Positions 1 through 8,786 of a DNA stretch of 64,000 nt are shown here, piece after piece. Position numbers and translations under genes: made by a program. Within the stretch, counting starts at the first letter, position 1. Each line of letters starts with the position of its first letter. Under the pieces are notes generated by a model that was not told the origin of the DNA, did no database searches, and was given only the letters and a program-made list of their open reading frames with translations. Source of the stretch: Yoonia vestfoldensis DSM 16212 (GTDB lineage: Bacteria; Pseudomonadota; Alphaproteobacteria; Rhodobacterales; Rhodobacteraceae); the NCBI RefSeq assembly GCF_000382265.1, contig NZ_KB907978.1, positions 62,001-126,000 of the forward strand, written 5' to 3'.

Positions 1-245
1 AGGACCCAGAACTGGATCGGATGATCAATGCGGCGGTTGCCTCGGTCGATGCGGACGAGCGGCGCCAGCATTACCTTGATGCATGGCAGCGGATATCCGA
101 CCGCTACTACACCATCGTCATCGGTCACAGCCCTGCCGCCTACGGGATCCGGTCAGAGGTGAGGGATTTCACCGTGGCCTTCAACACGTCCACCCACCGT
201 GTCGACGGTGGACTGGCCGAAACATGGATGATCACCGGAGCCTGA
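1..245 (+). CDS. ABC transporter substrate-binding protein, C-terminal fragment (family 5)
   Basis: Only the last 81 or so codons are in the window; the gene enters from the left edge in the frame that begins at base 3 and stops with TGA at 243-245. The visible protein (DPELDRMINAAVAS..., ending in AETWMITGA) has the helical, Trp/Tyr-rich tail seen at the end of peptide/nickel/opine-type periplasmic binding proteins (SBP_bac_5). The family assignment comes mostly from context: two permeases and a double ATPase of the Dpp/Opp type follow within 15 bp. The mature protein would capture the ligand in the periplasm. The ligand cannot be read from this fragment. Confidence 0.7.
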   Translation, partial: DPELDRMINAAVASVDADERRQHYLDAWQRISDRYYTIVIGHSPAAYGIRSEVRDFTVAFNTSTHRVDGGLAETWMITGA

Positions 246-259
246 AGGGAGGAAAAGCG

Positions 260-1114
260 ATGACTGTGTCAGTTGCTTACGTTGTTGCTGTGCGGCGCAG
301 TCGCATATCGCCCCTAACGGCGACTGGCATAGCTATCGTCGGGACGATGATCGGAGTGGCCCTTCTTGGGCCACTCCTCAGCCCACACGATCCCTATCAA
401 TTCAGCGTCCGCATGAACGAAGGCCCAAGTATCGATCATTGGCTCGGCACCGATGACCAAGGCCATGATGTGCTGTCCCGGTTGATCGCAGGAACCCGCC
501 TCAGCCTGATGTTCGGGGCGGGTGCTGCGCTGATCGCGCTCGGGATCGGGGCGGCGCTGTCGTTGATGGCCTTGTCATTGGGCCGGATCGTCGAGACCGG
601 CGTGTTTTCGATGTTCGATCTGATCCGGGCGTTGCCCGGTATCCTGTTTGCCCTTGCGTTCGTGGCCGCCTTCGAACCGGGAGCGTTCTCGGTCATGCTG
701 GCACTTGGCGTTTCCTTTTCGCCGATGTTCGCGATGATCACCCGTGCGACATGGCGACAGCAGATGGCGCGCCCCTATGTGGCGGCGGCGCAGGTCTTGG
801 GCGCATCACGTCTTCGGATTACCATCGTTCATGTCTTGCCCAACATCATTGGGGCATTGATCACACAATTCGCCATCATCTTGCCGCGCTGCATCGTCCT
901 TGAGTCCGTGATGAGCTTTCTGGGTCTCGGCGTATCGCCTGAAACGCCGACTTGGGGGCGGATGATCGCCAATGCCACTCAATACACCGAAGCCGCTCCG
1001 CATGCCGTTCTTGCCCCCATCATCGCGCTGAGTGTGGCGACCTTTGGGATGGCTTTGATCGGTGACGCGCTGCGCCGTGGGTTCGACCCCGATAGAAGGA
1101 GGATTGCACTATGA
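260..1114 (+). CDS. ABC transporter permease, DppC/OppC type
   Basis: Inner-membrane permease of an oligopeptide/nickel/opine-type importer, 284 aa. The start at ATG 260 is preceded by GGGAGGAAAAG, a strong ribosome binding site; an in-frame upstream extension exists but overlaps the binding-protein gene and has no similarity. Near residues 45-75 the HDPY and LGTDDQGHDVLSRL stretch is the signature of the DppC branch. Several hydrophobic segments follow, and the EAA loop contact for the ATPase (AAAQVLGASRLRITIVHVLP) lies around residues 170-190. It begins 15 bp after the binding protein and overlaps the next permease by 4 bp. The order C-then-B is the reverse of the common dppBC order. Confidence 0.9.
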   Translation: MTVSVAYVVAVRRSRISPLTATGIAIVGTMIGVALLGPLLSPHDPYQFSVRMNEGPSIDHWLGTDDQGHDVLSRLIAGTRLSLMFGAGAALIALGIGAALSLMALSLGRIVETGVFSMFDLIRALPGILFALAFVAAFEPGAFSVMLALGVSFSPMFAMITRATWRQQMARPYVAAAQVLGASRLRITIVHVLPNIIGALITQFAIILPRCIVLESVMSFLGLGVSPETPTWGRMIANATQYTEAAPHAVLAPIIALSVATFGMALIGDALRRGFDPDRRRIAL

Positions 1115-2037
1115 ATGATCGGCTGATCCAGACTCTTCTGCCCATAGGCGCTGATATTCTCAGATCACTGATGATCGCAGCGGGCATCGTTGTCTTCAGC
1201 TTTTTTCTGATCCGTATGATCCCCGGTGACATTGTCGACGTGATGGGTATTCAGGGCACGCTGACATACGGCCAGCAGGATGCGATGCGCGAAAGCTTGA
1301 GATTGAACGAGGGCTGGTGGTCCCAGTTCACGGCATGGCTGGGGATGGTTGCCGGGGGCGATTTCGGTGTCTCCCTTCGGTATGGCACGCCGATCCTCGA
1401 TCTGTTGCGGGTCGCGCTGGCACCGACACTGATCCTCGGTGCATCAGCGCTGGGGATCGGGCTGACGCTGGGTGTCGGATTGCCGGTGTTGGCTTGCGTG
1501 TTTCCTAAATCAATATTCGTGGCTCTGGTGCAGTTCATCACACTCTGGTCGATTGTCGTGCCGACCTTTTCGATCGGTATTCTTTGCGTGATCGTGTTTG
1601 CGGTCTGGTTGGGCTGGATACCAGCCATCGGAAACATGGTCGTACCCGCTGTCATTCTTGGCATGGATACGGCCGGCACGCTGGCCAAGATGCTGCACGA
1701 AGACATGGTGGACACTGAACGGGCGGCCTTTGTGCGGACAGCACGAGCCAAAGGTCTGTCCCGCTGGCAAATCGTGCTGCGCCATATTCTGCCCAACGCA
1801 TTGACGGTTGTTGTCGCCCTGTTCGGCATCCTGCTTGCAGGGGCACTGACCGGGGCAATTACGATGGAGGTCGTTTTCGGCCTGCCAGGCCTCGGGACAC
1901 TGACGTTGCAGGCGATCCAGGGACGCGACTATCCGGTGGTCCAGGCTGTGGTGATCTGGCTGGGACTGACAGTCGTGCTCGCCAATCTGATAAGCGATCT
2001 CGTGCAACGCAGCCTTGACCCGAGGATTGGACGATGA
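1111..2037 (+). CDS. ABC transporter permease, DppB/OppB type
   Basis: Second membrane subunit of the same importer, 308 aa. It starts inside the end of the preceding permease (ATGA overlap) with an AGAAGGAGG site a few bases upstream. The N-terminus has a membrane segment followed by the FFLIRMIPGD motif that marks DppB-like permeases. The C-terminal half carries the EAA loop (RTARAKGLSRWQIVLRHILP) and the closing ISDLVQRSLDPRIG motif. It overlaps the ATPase gene by 4 bp, so translation of all three subunits is probably coupled. The substrate is not predictable from the permease alone. Confidence 0.9.
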   Translation: MNDRLIQTLLPIGADILRSLMIAAGIVVFSFFLIRMIPGDIVDVMGIQGTLTYGQQDAMRESLRLNEGWWSQFTAWLGMVAGGDFGVSLRYGTPILDLLRVALAPTLILGASALGIGLTLGVGLPVLACVFPKSIFVALVQFITLWSIVVPTFSIGILCVIVFAVWLGWIPAIGNMVVPAVILGMDTAGTLAKMLHEDMVDTERAAFVRTARAKGLSRWQIVLRHILPNALTVVVALFGILLAGALTGAITMEVVFGLPGLGTLTLQAIQGRDYPVVQAVVIWLGLTVVLANLISDLVQRSLDPRIGR

Positions 2038-3647
2038 CGTTACCTGCCTTGCTTCAGCTTCGCGACCTGACGGTCACAATCCGCACATCCAATGGCACGA
2101 TACCGGTGGTCCGCGGAGTTTCGTTCGACCTCTTCGCCGGACGCACGCTTGCCATTGTAGGAGAGTCGGGGTCAGGCAAAACGATGACGGCGATGTCGGT
2201 TCTGGGCCTCGGCCCGCCGGGGACGCCAATGACCCTTGGCGGCGAGGCCCGGTTCGACGGGCTGGATGTGATGAGAATGTCCGAAAATGAAATGCGGGCG
2301 CTGCGCGGCAGCAGGATCGGGGCAGTATTTCAAGACCCCGCAGGATCGCTGAACCCTCTGATGCCCGTTGGTGAACAGATCCGCGAGGCAGCACGTGCAG
2401 CGGGGTCCGACCGTTCCGTGGCACGCACCAAGGTATCCGCCCTGCTGGACGAAGTCGGACTGGCACACCTGCCGGGCATCGCGGGGCGCTATCCGCATGA
2501 ATTATCCGGAGGGCAACAGCAACGGTGCATGATCGCGCTCGCACTTGCAGGGGATCCTGACCTTCTGGTGGCTGATGAACCCACCACCGCGTTGGATAGC
2601 GACGTCGCTGATCAGATTATCGCGCTTCTCGCCACGCTGCAGACGCGCCGTCGGATGGCGCTTTTGTTTATTTCGCATGATCTGGGCGTTGTGTCGCGTT
2701 TGGCCCAAGACATAATTGTGATGCGGGACGGGCAAGTGATCGAGGCAGGCAGCACACGCCAGATCCTCGTCAACCCGCAGGAGGATTACACCAAAGCCCT
2801 GATCGCTTGCACGCCGGGTACGGGCGGGCGGCCAAGGGCGCGACTGATGACGCTGGACATGATCCGCAGCGGCGCGGTCCCCGGGCCGAAGCGGCCCGTC
2901 GTGCCCGGACCTGTCGTTGCTTCGGTGCGCGACCTGACTGTGCGCTATCCCGGTCGAGGGTTGTTCCGCCCCGGACATCCGGCATTGCAGGGCGTGTCAC
3001 TGGACTTGCATGCGGGAACCAGCCTTGGCCTCGTCGGGGCCAGCGGCAGCGGCAAGAGCACACTGGGTCGGGCGCTTGTCGGCCTTGTGGCGACGCAGTC
3101 AGGCGAGATCCGGGTCAATGACCAGTTACTACACAGAAATGGACACCGACTGGCGTCTGACAGGCGCCAGGTGCAATACGTGTTTCAGGATGCATCGGGC
3201 GCGCTGAACCCGCGACGGACAATCGGCCAATCGCTGCTGGAACCGCAACGCATCCACAGAGTGCCCCTCGGCACGACCGATCAGATGTTGGCCGAGGTCG
3301 GGCTCCCTGCCGACATCGCGGAAAGGTTTCCGGCAGAGCTGTCGGGTGGGCAGCTCCAGCGTGTCACGATCGCACGCGCGCTGGCGTTAAGGCCCGCTTG
3401 TCTGATCTGCGATGAAATCACCTCCGCGTTGGATGTCTCTTCGCAGGCGCTGGTCCTCAATGTCCTGTCGGACCTGCAAGAGCGACTGAAACTTGCCATC
3501 CTGTTCATCAGCCACGACCGGGCACTGGTTGAACACTTCTGTGACAAGGTGCTGATCATGACGGACGGTCGGCTTGCGGACGTAGACCTGCGCCGGCCTG
3601 TGGCGGACGTTTCTTCGTCGGCTCCAATTGTCGCAGAACCGGCGTAA
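2034..3647 (+). CDS. ABC transporter ATP-binding protein, two fused ATPase domains (DppD-DppF type)
   Basis: Cytoplasmic ATPase of 537 aa with two complete nucleotide-binding domains in one chain. Domain 1 has Walker A GESGSGKT near residue 45, signature LSGGQQQR near 160 and Walker B LLVADEPTTALD near 180. Domain 2 has Walker A GASGSGKST near 340, signature LSGGQLQR near 440 and Walker B LICDEITSALD near 460. All catalytic motifs are intact in both halves, so both sites should hydrolyse ATP. The fusion replaces the separate dppD and dppF genes of classical systems. The gene is the last of the transporter run; a 248-bp gap separates it from the next gene on the same strand. Confidence 0.92.
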   Translation: MTLPALLQLRDLTVTIRTSNGTIPVVRGVSFDLFAGRTLAIVGESGSGKTMTAMSVLGLGPPGTPMTLGGEARFDGLDVMRMSENEMRALRGSRIGAVFQDPAGSLNPLMPVGEQIREAARAAGSDRSVARTKVSALLDEVGLAHLPGIAGRYPHELSGGQQQRCMIALALAGDPDLLVADEPTTALDSDVADQIIALLATLQTRRRMALLFISHDLGVVSRLAQDIIVMRDGQVIEAGSTRQILVNPQEDYTKALIACTPGTGGRPRARLMTLDMIRSGAVPGPKRPVVPGPVVASVRDLTVRYPGRGLFRPGHPALQGVSLDLHAGTSLGLVGASGSGKSTLGRALVGLVATQSGEIRVNDQLLHRNGHRLASDRRQVQYVFQDASGALNPRRTIGQSLLEPQRIHRVPLGTTDQMLAEVGLPADIAERFPAELSGGQLQRVTIARALALRPACLICDEITSALDVSSQALVLNVLSDLQERLKLAILFISHDRALVEHFCDKVLIMTDGRLADVDLRRPVADVSSSAPIVAEPA

Positions 3648-3895
3648 GGTCGTGGGCATTGACCTGCTCAAATCTTCATCTCCGGTCCCGCAGCCGACCA
3701 CGTCTGCGGCAAAGCCCCTCACGCCGGCATGCCGCAAAAGTATCCCAAGCCTGTGTTGCGGCGCATTGTGCCGACCGTCGCGCAATACCCATGACCGTCC
3801 GACGCAACGGGGCTATTCGACAAGCGCCTGACCCGTGCTATCTGCGCACATCCGGGCCGGCACGTCGCCGGCTTCTCGCTAAGGACCCGTTTCAG

Positions 3896-4954
3896 ATGCC
3901 GCAGACATCAATCGCCTTTGCTGTTCCGGGTGACATCACGACGTTGACCGGCGGCTACATCTACGACCGCCACCTTTTCGAAGAATTGCAGCGTGCCGGA
4001 CATGACGTGGCGTTGATCACCCTGCCAGGCAGTTTTCCCTTTGCGCCCGCTGAGGATATGGCGCGCGCTTGCGCACAGTTGCAGGCTGTGCCCGCCAGTA
4101 TGACCGTCATTATCGACGGACTGGCTTTTGGTGCTTTGCCGACGCCGGACGTCGCAAGGATCAGCGCGCGGATCATCGCCCTCGTGCACCATCCGCTTGC
4201 GTTCGAAAGTGCGCTTCCCGAGGATCAGAAGGCGCATCTGTTCCAGACCGAAAGGGACAATCTGCGTCACGCCGCGCAGATCATCGTGCCAAGCCCGCAT
4301 ACCAAGGCCACATTGGTCAACCATTATGAGGTCAACGAAAACCGCATCCATGTCGCGCTGCCGGGCATCGCGCCTCTGCCGGTCGAAACAGAAGCGGTAG
4401 AGCGGCCGGTCCGGCCGCTGATCCTGTCGGTCGGCATCCTGCATCCACGCAAGGGGCATGACATCCTGATTGATGCACTCGGGCAGATCACACCGCTTGC
4501 TTGGGATGCCTGTATCGTGGGAAGCCCGTGGGAAGACGGATATCAACCCATGCTGCAATCGCGGATCGACGGGCTTGGGCTGACCGGACGGGTCCGGCTT
4601 GCAGGCCGCGTTTCGGCGGCCGAATTGGCCACACTTTATGCGCAAGCCAGCATCTTTGCACTGGCGACCCGGTACGAAGGCTATGGCATGGTCTTTAACG
4701 AAGCACTGCTTCACGGCCTGCCGATCGTGTCCTGCGCCACCGGCGCGGTGCCCGATACAGTGCCCGCAACCGCCGGGCTCTTGACCGCCTGCGACGATCC
4801 GGGGGCCTTCGCCGCGGCTTTGGCAAGGCTTCTGGGTGACCCTGTGCTTGCAGGTCAGATGCGCGAGGCAGCACTGGATGCAGGCGCGGCGCTTGGCACC
4901 TGGGAAGATACGGCGCGCATTGCGATGCATGCGATCGCGCTGGCACGGCCATGA
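3896..4954 (+). CDS. Glycosyltransferase family 4 (group 1)
   Basis: Retaining GT-B glycosyltransferase of 352 aa. The start at ATG 3896 gives MPQTSIAFAVPGDITTLTGG, a normal first strand with the glycine-rich acceptor loop; the in-frame sequence upstream is low-complexity and unlikely to be translated. The C-terminal half contains VGILHPRKGHD near residue 180 and the nucleotide-sugar EX7E motif (YEGYGMVFNEALLHGLP) near residue 260. It overlaps the phosphatase gene by 4 bp (ATGA), so the two are coupled. Acceptor and donor are unknown. The proximity of pterin/flavin-type genes makes a small-molecule acceptor possible, since cyanobacterial pteridine glucosyltransferases belong, from memory, to GT4. 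A cell-surface polysaccharide is the alternative. Confidence 0.85.
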   Translation: MPQTSIAFAVPGDITTLTGGYIYDRHLFEELQRAGHDVALITLPGSFPFAPAEDMARACAQLQAVPASMTVIIDGLAFGALPTPDVARISARIIALVHHPLAFESALPEDQKAHLFQTERDNLRHAAQIIVPSPHTKATLVNHYEVNENRIHVALPGIAPLPVETEAVERPVRPLILSVGILHPRKGHDILIDALGQITPLAWDACIVGSPWEDGYQPMLQSRIDGLGLTGRVRLAGRVSAAELATLYAQASIFALATRYEGYGMVFNEALLHGLPIVSCATGAVPDTVPATAGLLTACDDPGAFAAALARLLGDPVLAGQMREAALDAGAALGTWEDTARIAMHAIALARP

Positions 4955-5766
4955 CGGTCCCCGGACAGACATCTGCCGATCTGGAACTGGCGGTCACGGC
5001 GGCAAAGGCGGCCGGTGATATCCTCACCACCTATTGGCATGACAGGAAAGCCCTCACGATCGACACCAAACGCGCGGGCGATTTCGTATCGCAGGCCGAT
5101 CTTGAAGCCGAACTTTGCCTGCGGGACATCCTGCTTGCGGCAAACCCGGACGATGGCTGGCTGGGCGAAGAAACCGGCGGCAGGCAGGGCAGCGGGCGGC
5201 GCTGGCTTGTCGATCCGCTGGATGGCACGACCAACTTTCTGCGCGGCATCCCGCATTGGGCGGTGTCCATCGCGCTCGAAGTTGATGGCATCCGGTGCCT
5301 TGGGGTAATCCACGACCCGTTGAAACAGGAAACCTTTACCGCCGTTCTTGGCCGGGGCGCGTTCCTGAACGGGTCAGCGATTGCGGTATCGGACACAACG
5401 GACATGACGCAGGCCCTGTTCGGCACGGGGATCCCGTTTGGCGATATGGCACATATCGACGATCACGCGGCTGATATCGCCGCCTTGATGCCACGATGCG
5501 CCGGTGTCCGGCGGATGGGCGCGGCGGCGCTTGATCTGGCCTATGTTGCGGCGGGGCGCCTGGACGGGTTCTGGGAACGGCGGCTCCAGCAATGGGACAT
5601 CGCCGCAGGCCTTGTCATCATGCACGAAGCAGGTGCAGTGATCGCGGCCCTTGACCCCGCCGACCGGCCCGAGCGATCGGGCACCGTCGTCGCTGCACCA
5701 AGGGCGCTATTCGATACCTTTGCGGCAACCCTGCGCCGTCAGGCGGCATCAGGCAATCGCGCGTAA
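4951..5766 (+). CDS. Inositol monophosphatase family phosphatase
   Basis: Mg-dependent sugar/nucleotide phosphatase of 271 aa from the inositol monophosphatase/CysQ/FBPase superfamily. The metal-binding motifs are all present: GEETGG near residue 70, DPLDGTTNF near residue 90, and WDIAAGLVIMHEAGA near residue 215. Substrate is undetermined: inositol phosphate, 3'-phosphoadenosine 5'-phosphate and sugar phosphates are all used by relatives. It is translationally coupled to the GT4 gene, which suggests dephosphorylation of a product or intermediate of the same pathway. Its last 28 bp overlap the convergent FkbM methyltransferase gene. Confidence 0.88.
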   Translation: MTVPGQTSADLELAVTAAKAAGDILTTYWHDRKALTIDTKRAGDFVSQADLEAELCLRDILLAANPDDGWLGEETGGRQGSGRRWLVDPLDGTTNFLRGIPHWAVSIALEVDGIRCLGVIHDPLKQETFTAVLGRGAFLNGSAIAVSDTTDMTQALFGTGIPFGDMAHIDDHAADIAALMPRCAGVRRMGAAALDLAYVAAGRLDGFWERRLQQWDIAAGLVIMHEAGAVIAALDPADRPERSGTVVAAPRALFDTFAATLRRQAASGNRA

Positions 5767-6530
5767 AGATCACCGGATTTGTCGTGCGCCGCCAGACCGG
5801 CAAGCCAGGTCTTGACGGCGTCTGGTTCGGCCCATTGATCCCAGAGGAAATCGCCCTCCTCGCCGCGGACAGGGTTGAACCGGTAGGGGCCCAGTTCCAT
5901 CAACCTGTCGATGACCGCAATCGTGAGGTCCGGCAGCCCCGGCAGATATTCGACAGAGATGATGTCGACCGGCCGGCTGAGACCAGCAAGAACATCGAGT
6001 TCGAACCCCTCCACATCAATCTTGATGTAGCGCGGCACCCCCTCCTCGGCGATCAGCACGTCAAGTGTCGTGACGGCGACGTCCTGAACCCTGTCCCATT
6101 TGACCATTTCAAAACCATGCGACGCCCCTGCCGCCTCGACGAACCCGGTCTTGAGCGATGACACCGTGGGATGGCGCGACGACACCGCCATTTGACCAGT
6201 CGACACTTCGCGCCCCGCCGCTGCCGCGATCAAACGGATATCCCGCGGGAGCGTCCATTTCAGATAGGTCGAAAACGGGGCTTGCGGTTCAAGCGCCACG
6301 ACGCGCGCACCAGCCGCGCGCATCGCCCGCGCACGCGTGCCGACATGGGCCCCCACATCGAACGCAAGATCACCTTTTTTCAGAAGATCGCGGTAAAGCC
6401 GCCGGATCGGTGCCGCATTGACGGGATTGTGATAAATCACCATCGACCGCAGAAAACCCAACCAAGTCCCAATATTCAATTCGTCGTTCCTATCAAATCC
6501 GCTTGTCAGACAAGCAAAAGCTGCAGCCAT
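5739..6530 (-). CDS. FkbM family methyltransferase
   Basis: SAM-dependent methyltransferase of 263 aa. The SAM-binding motif is AFDVGAHVGTRARAMRAAGA around residues 57-77, followed by VVALEPQ, and the second FkbM signature YIKIDVEGFELDVLAGL is near residue 165. Members methylate hydroxyls on sugars, polyketides or other small molecules. The gene faces the GT4-phosphatase pair and overlaps the latter by 28 bp tail to tail. It is divergent from the GTP cyclohydrolase gene, with 135 bp between the starts. The start is uncertain: ATG 6530 has a poor ribosome binding site, and an internal ATG at 6443 is possible. Confidence 0.82.
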   Translation of the reverse strand: MAAAFACLTSGFDRNDELNIGTWLGFLRSMVIYHNPVNAAPIRRLYRDLLKKGDLAFDVGAHVGTRARAMRAAGARVVALEPQAPFSTYLKWTLPRDIRLIAAAAGREVSTGQMAVSSRHPTVSSLKTGFVEAAGASHGFEMVKWDRVQDVAVTTLDVLIAEEGVPRYIKIDVEGFELDVLAGLSRPVDIISVEYLPGLPDLTIAVIDRLMELGPYRFNPVRGEEGDFLWDQWAEPDAVKTWLAGLAAHDKSGDLYARLPDAA

Positions 6531-6665
6531 GCCATACCTAGGGCACTTTCATGGCCGCTCCACCTCATTCGGCGACAGACAGCAGATATTGTCGCAATTG
6601 TGTCATGCTGCTTGTCTACGGATATTACGTGCTATTTTGTCACGGGACACTGCCCCGGGACCGCT

Positions 6666-7811
6666 ATGAATATCATCAAGCCTGCCCCTTCTCGCCCACT
6701 TGTTTCGTCATCCGCCATCGCACCACGCCGCATCGAGCGTGTGATGCGCGCCAGAGGCGACGTCCGCCTTGGCGTGCCGATCATCATCGCGGACAATGAC
6801 ATGTCTGTTCTGATGATCGCGGCCGAGACGCTGACCCTTGACCGTTTTGCAGCCTTGGCGGGCAATGATCAGCAAGCTCATTTGCTGATGACACGCCACC
6901 GTGCCGAGGCGTTGGACGTCGGCACCGGACGGCATGACGGCGCGTCGCATGAGGTGGTTTCGGTTTTTCTTCCGCAAGGGGTGGGGCTGGATTGGGTAAT
7001 GTCGCTGGCGGATCCGGCTTTTGCGCGGCCTCTGAGGCCGACCCCCGTGTTCACACCGGCCAGCAGTGCGATCCATCAGGCCGCGATTGCGCTGGCCAAA
7101 TCGGCCCAGCTTCTTCCTGCTGCGCTGGTTGTGCCGCTTTCCGACGCGCAACGCTTTGCCGCCGCAAATGCATTGTGCATCATTGGTGCGGATGACGTGC
7201 TGGCCGAACTCTCGGCGGCGCGTTGCCAGACACCTGTTTCCTCAGCCATCCTGCCGACGGCCGCGCACGAGGCTGGCCGCGTCCATGTGTTCCGCCCCAA
7301 TGACGGCGGCGTCGAACATTACGCCATCGAAGTCGGAACACCCGACCTGTCAAAGCCCGTCCTGACACGGCTGCATTCGGCATGCTTTACAGGTGATGTG
7401 CTTGGCAGCCTGAAATGCGATTGTGGCGCCCAATTGTCCGCCGCCTGCGCAACCATGGCTGCATCCGAGGGCGGCGTGCTGCTGTATCTCAATCAGGAAG
7501 GCCGCGGAATCGGCATGGCCAACAAGATGCGCGCCTATGCGCTGCAGGATCAGGGATTTGATACGGTCGAGGCCAACAACCACCTTGGATTCGACGACGA
7601 CGAACGTGATTTCCGCAATGGCGCAGCAATCCTGAAGCAATTGGGTGTTCCGAAAGTCCGGCTGTTGACCAACAATCCGGCCAAGCTCGCGATCTTGCAG
7701 GCGCAAGGCATCCTTGTCACCGAACGGGTGCCGCTGCAGGTCGGCAAGACTGTCCAGAACACCGCTTATCTTGCGACCAAGGCCGAGAAATCGGGGCATC
7801 TTCTGTCATGA
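6666..7811 (+). CDS. ribA: GTP cyclohydrolase II (two-domain form)
   Basis: Opens GTP to 2,5-diamino-6-(5-phospho-ribosylamino)-pyrimidin-4-one, formate and pyrophosphate; 381 aa. The catalytic C-terminal domain is intact: zinc ligands in CFTGDVLGSLKCDCGAQL near residues 240-257, the NQEGRGIGMANKMRAY motif near 275, VEANNHLGF, and the LLTNNPAKL loop. The first 190 residues form an extra domain that I see as a degenerate relative of the RibB/RibBA N-terminus, common in alphaproteobacteria and not obviously catalytic. The start at 6666 gives MNIIKPAPSRPL; its ribosome binding site is weak. The gene overlaps the following dehydrogenase by 4 bp and heads a five-gene run. It could serve riboflavin synthesis, but the neighbours suggest a second use. 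Confidence 0.88.
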   Translation: MNIIKPAPSRPLVSSSAIAPRRIERVMRARGDVRLGVPIIIADNDMSVLMIAAETLTLDRFAALAGNDQQAHLLMTRHRAEALDVGTGRHDGASHEVVSVFLPQGVGLDWVMSLADPAFARPLRPTPVFTPASSAIHQAAIALAKSAQLLPAALVVPLSDAQRFAAANALCIIGADDVLAELSAARCQTPVSSAILPTAAHEAGRVHVFRPNDGGVEHYAIEVGTPDLSKPVLTRLHSACFTGDVLGSLKCDCGAQLSAACATMAASEGGVLLYLNQEGRGIGMANKMRAYALQDQGFDTVEANNHLGFDDDERDFRNGAAILKQLGVPKVRLLTNNPAKLAILQAQGILVTERVPLQVGKTVQNTAYLATKAEKSGHLLS

Positions 7812-8752
7812 CCGCTGCCGCTTTATGGTGCATCGCACCTGATCAGGCTGCAATCCGTCCCGCGCAAACGGGAACCGGCGTGCCTATCAGGACGCTGTTT
7901 TCCGGCATCAGCCGCGGCACCGAACGGCTGGTGTCCGGGGGGCATGTGCCCGCGTCCGAATATGCATCCATGCGCGGTCCCGGCATGGAGGGCGATTTTC
8001 CCTTTCCCGTGAAATACGGCTATTGCAATGTCGGCGAGGTGGAGGACGGCCCGTTGGCCGGGCGGCACGTGTTCAGCCTGTTTCCCCACCAGACGCATTT
8101 TTGCCTGCCCGCGCAAAACCTGACCGTGCTTCCGGCTGCCCTGCCCGTGCCGCGGGCGGTATTGGCGGCGAATATGGAAACCGCCTTGAACATTCTATGG
8201 GACAGTGGCGCGGGCGCGGGCGACCGCGTTGCCGTGATCGGTGCCGGTGTCGTTGGGGCGCTTGTCGGGTTTCTGGCGGCACAATTGCCCGGTGCAACGG
8301 TGCAACTGGTCGATATCAACCCGGCGCGCGCGGCACTGGCCAGCGCGCTTGGCGTCGGCTTCGCGCCGCCCGATGACGTGGCGCATGATTGCGACGTCGT
8401 CGTCCATACCAGCGCGACCCCGGCCGGATTGTCGTTGGGCCTGTCGGTCGCGGGCCAGAACGCCACGATCGTCGAGGCAAGCTGGTACGGTGACAAGACC
8501 GTCCCGCTTTCCTTGGGTGGCCGGTTTCACAGCCGCCGGTTGCGGATCGTTGCATCACAGGTCGGCCATTTGCCGCCCGCACGCCTGCCGCGCTGGACTT
8601 ATGCAAGACGGATGGCCAAGGCGCTTGATCTGCTGTGCGATGACCGGCTTGATGCGCTGATCTCGGGCGAGACCGCTTTTGCTGACCTGCCCGATCGCTA
8701 TGCCGCGATCCTGTCGGCCCCCGATACCTTGTGCCACCGCATCACATACTGA
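7808..8752 (+). CDS. Zinc-type alcohol dehydrogenase-like (MDR) oxidoreductase, BchC-like
   Basis: Medium-chain dehydrogenase/reductase of 314 aa. The N-terminal GroES-like half carries FSGISRGTERLVSGGHVP near residues 30-50, the same motif as in the bacteriochlorophyllide dehydrogenase BchC. The Rossmann motif VAVIGAGVVGALVGFLAAQ is near residue 140, with an acidic VDIN end for NAD. I see neither the GHE zinc motif nor the four-cysteine structural zinc cluster, so classical zinc alcohol chemistry is doubtful. The gene starts in an ATGA overlap with ribA and sits 34 bp before the PTPS-like gene. Its role is probably a redox step in the same pathway; substrate unknown. Confidence 0.8.
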   Translation: MTAAALWCIAPDQAAIRPAQTGTGVPIRTLFSGISRGTERLVSGGHVPASEYASMRGPGMEGDFPFPVKYGYCNVGEVEDGPLAGRHVFSLFPHQTHFCLPAQNLTVLPAALPVPRAVLAANMETALNILWDSGAGAGDRVAVIGAGVVGALVGFLAAQLPGATVQLVDINPARAALASALGVGFAPPDDVAHDCDVVVHTSATPAGLSLGLSVAGQNATIVEASWYGDKTVPLSLGGRFHSRRLRIVASQVGHLPPARLPRWTYARRMAKALDLLCDDRLDALISGETAFADLPDRYAAILSAPDTLCHRITY

Positions 8753-8786
8753 CACCTGTTTTCAACACCCCAGAGGAATACCCAAA

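Noticed and set aside
3659..3895. N-terminal extension of the GT4 protein upstream of 3896
   Set aside because: Arg/Ser-rich, no fold, and MPQTSIAFAV at 3896 is a natural start.
6531..6665. FMN riboswitch before the ribA-like gene
   Set aside because: The gap is only 135 bp and shared with a divergent gene; no RFN-type conserved blocks seen.
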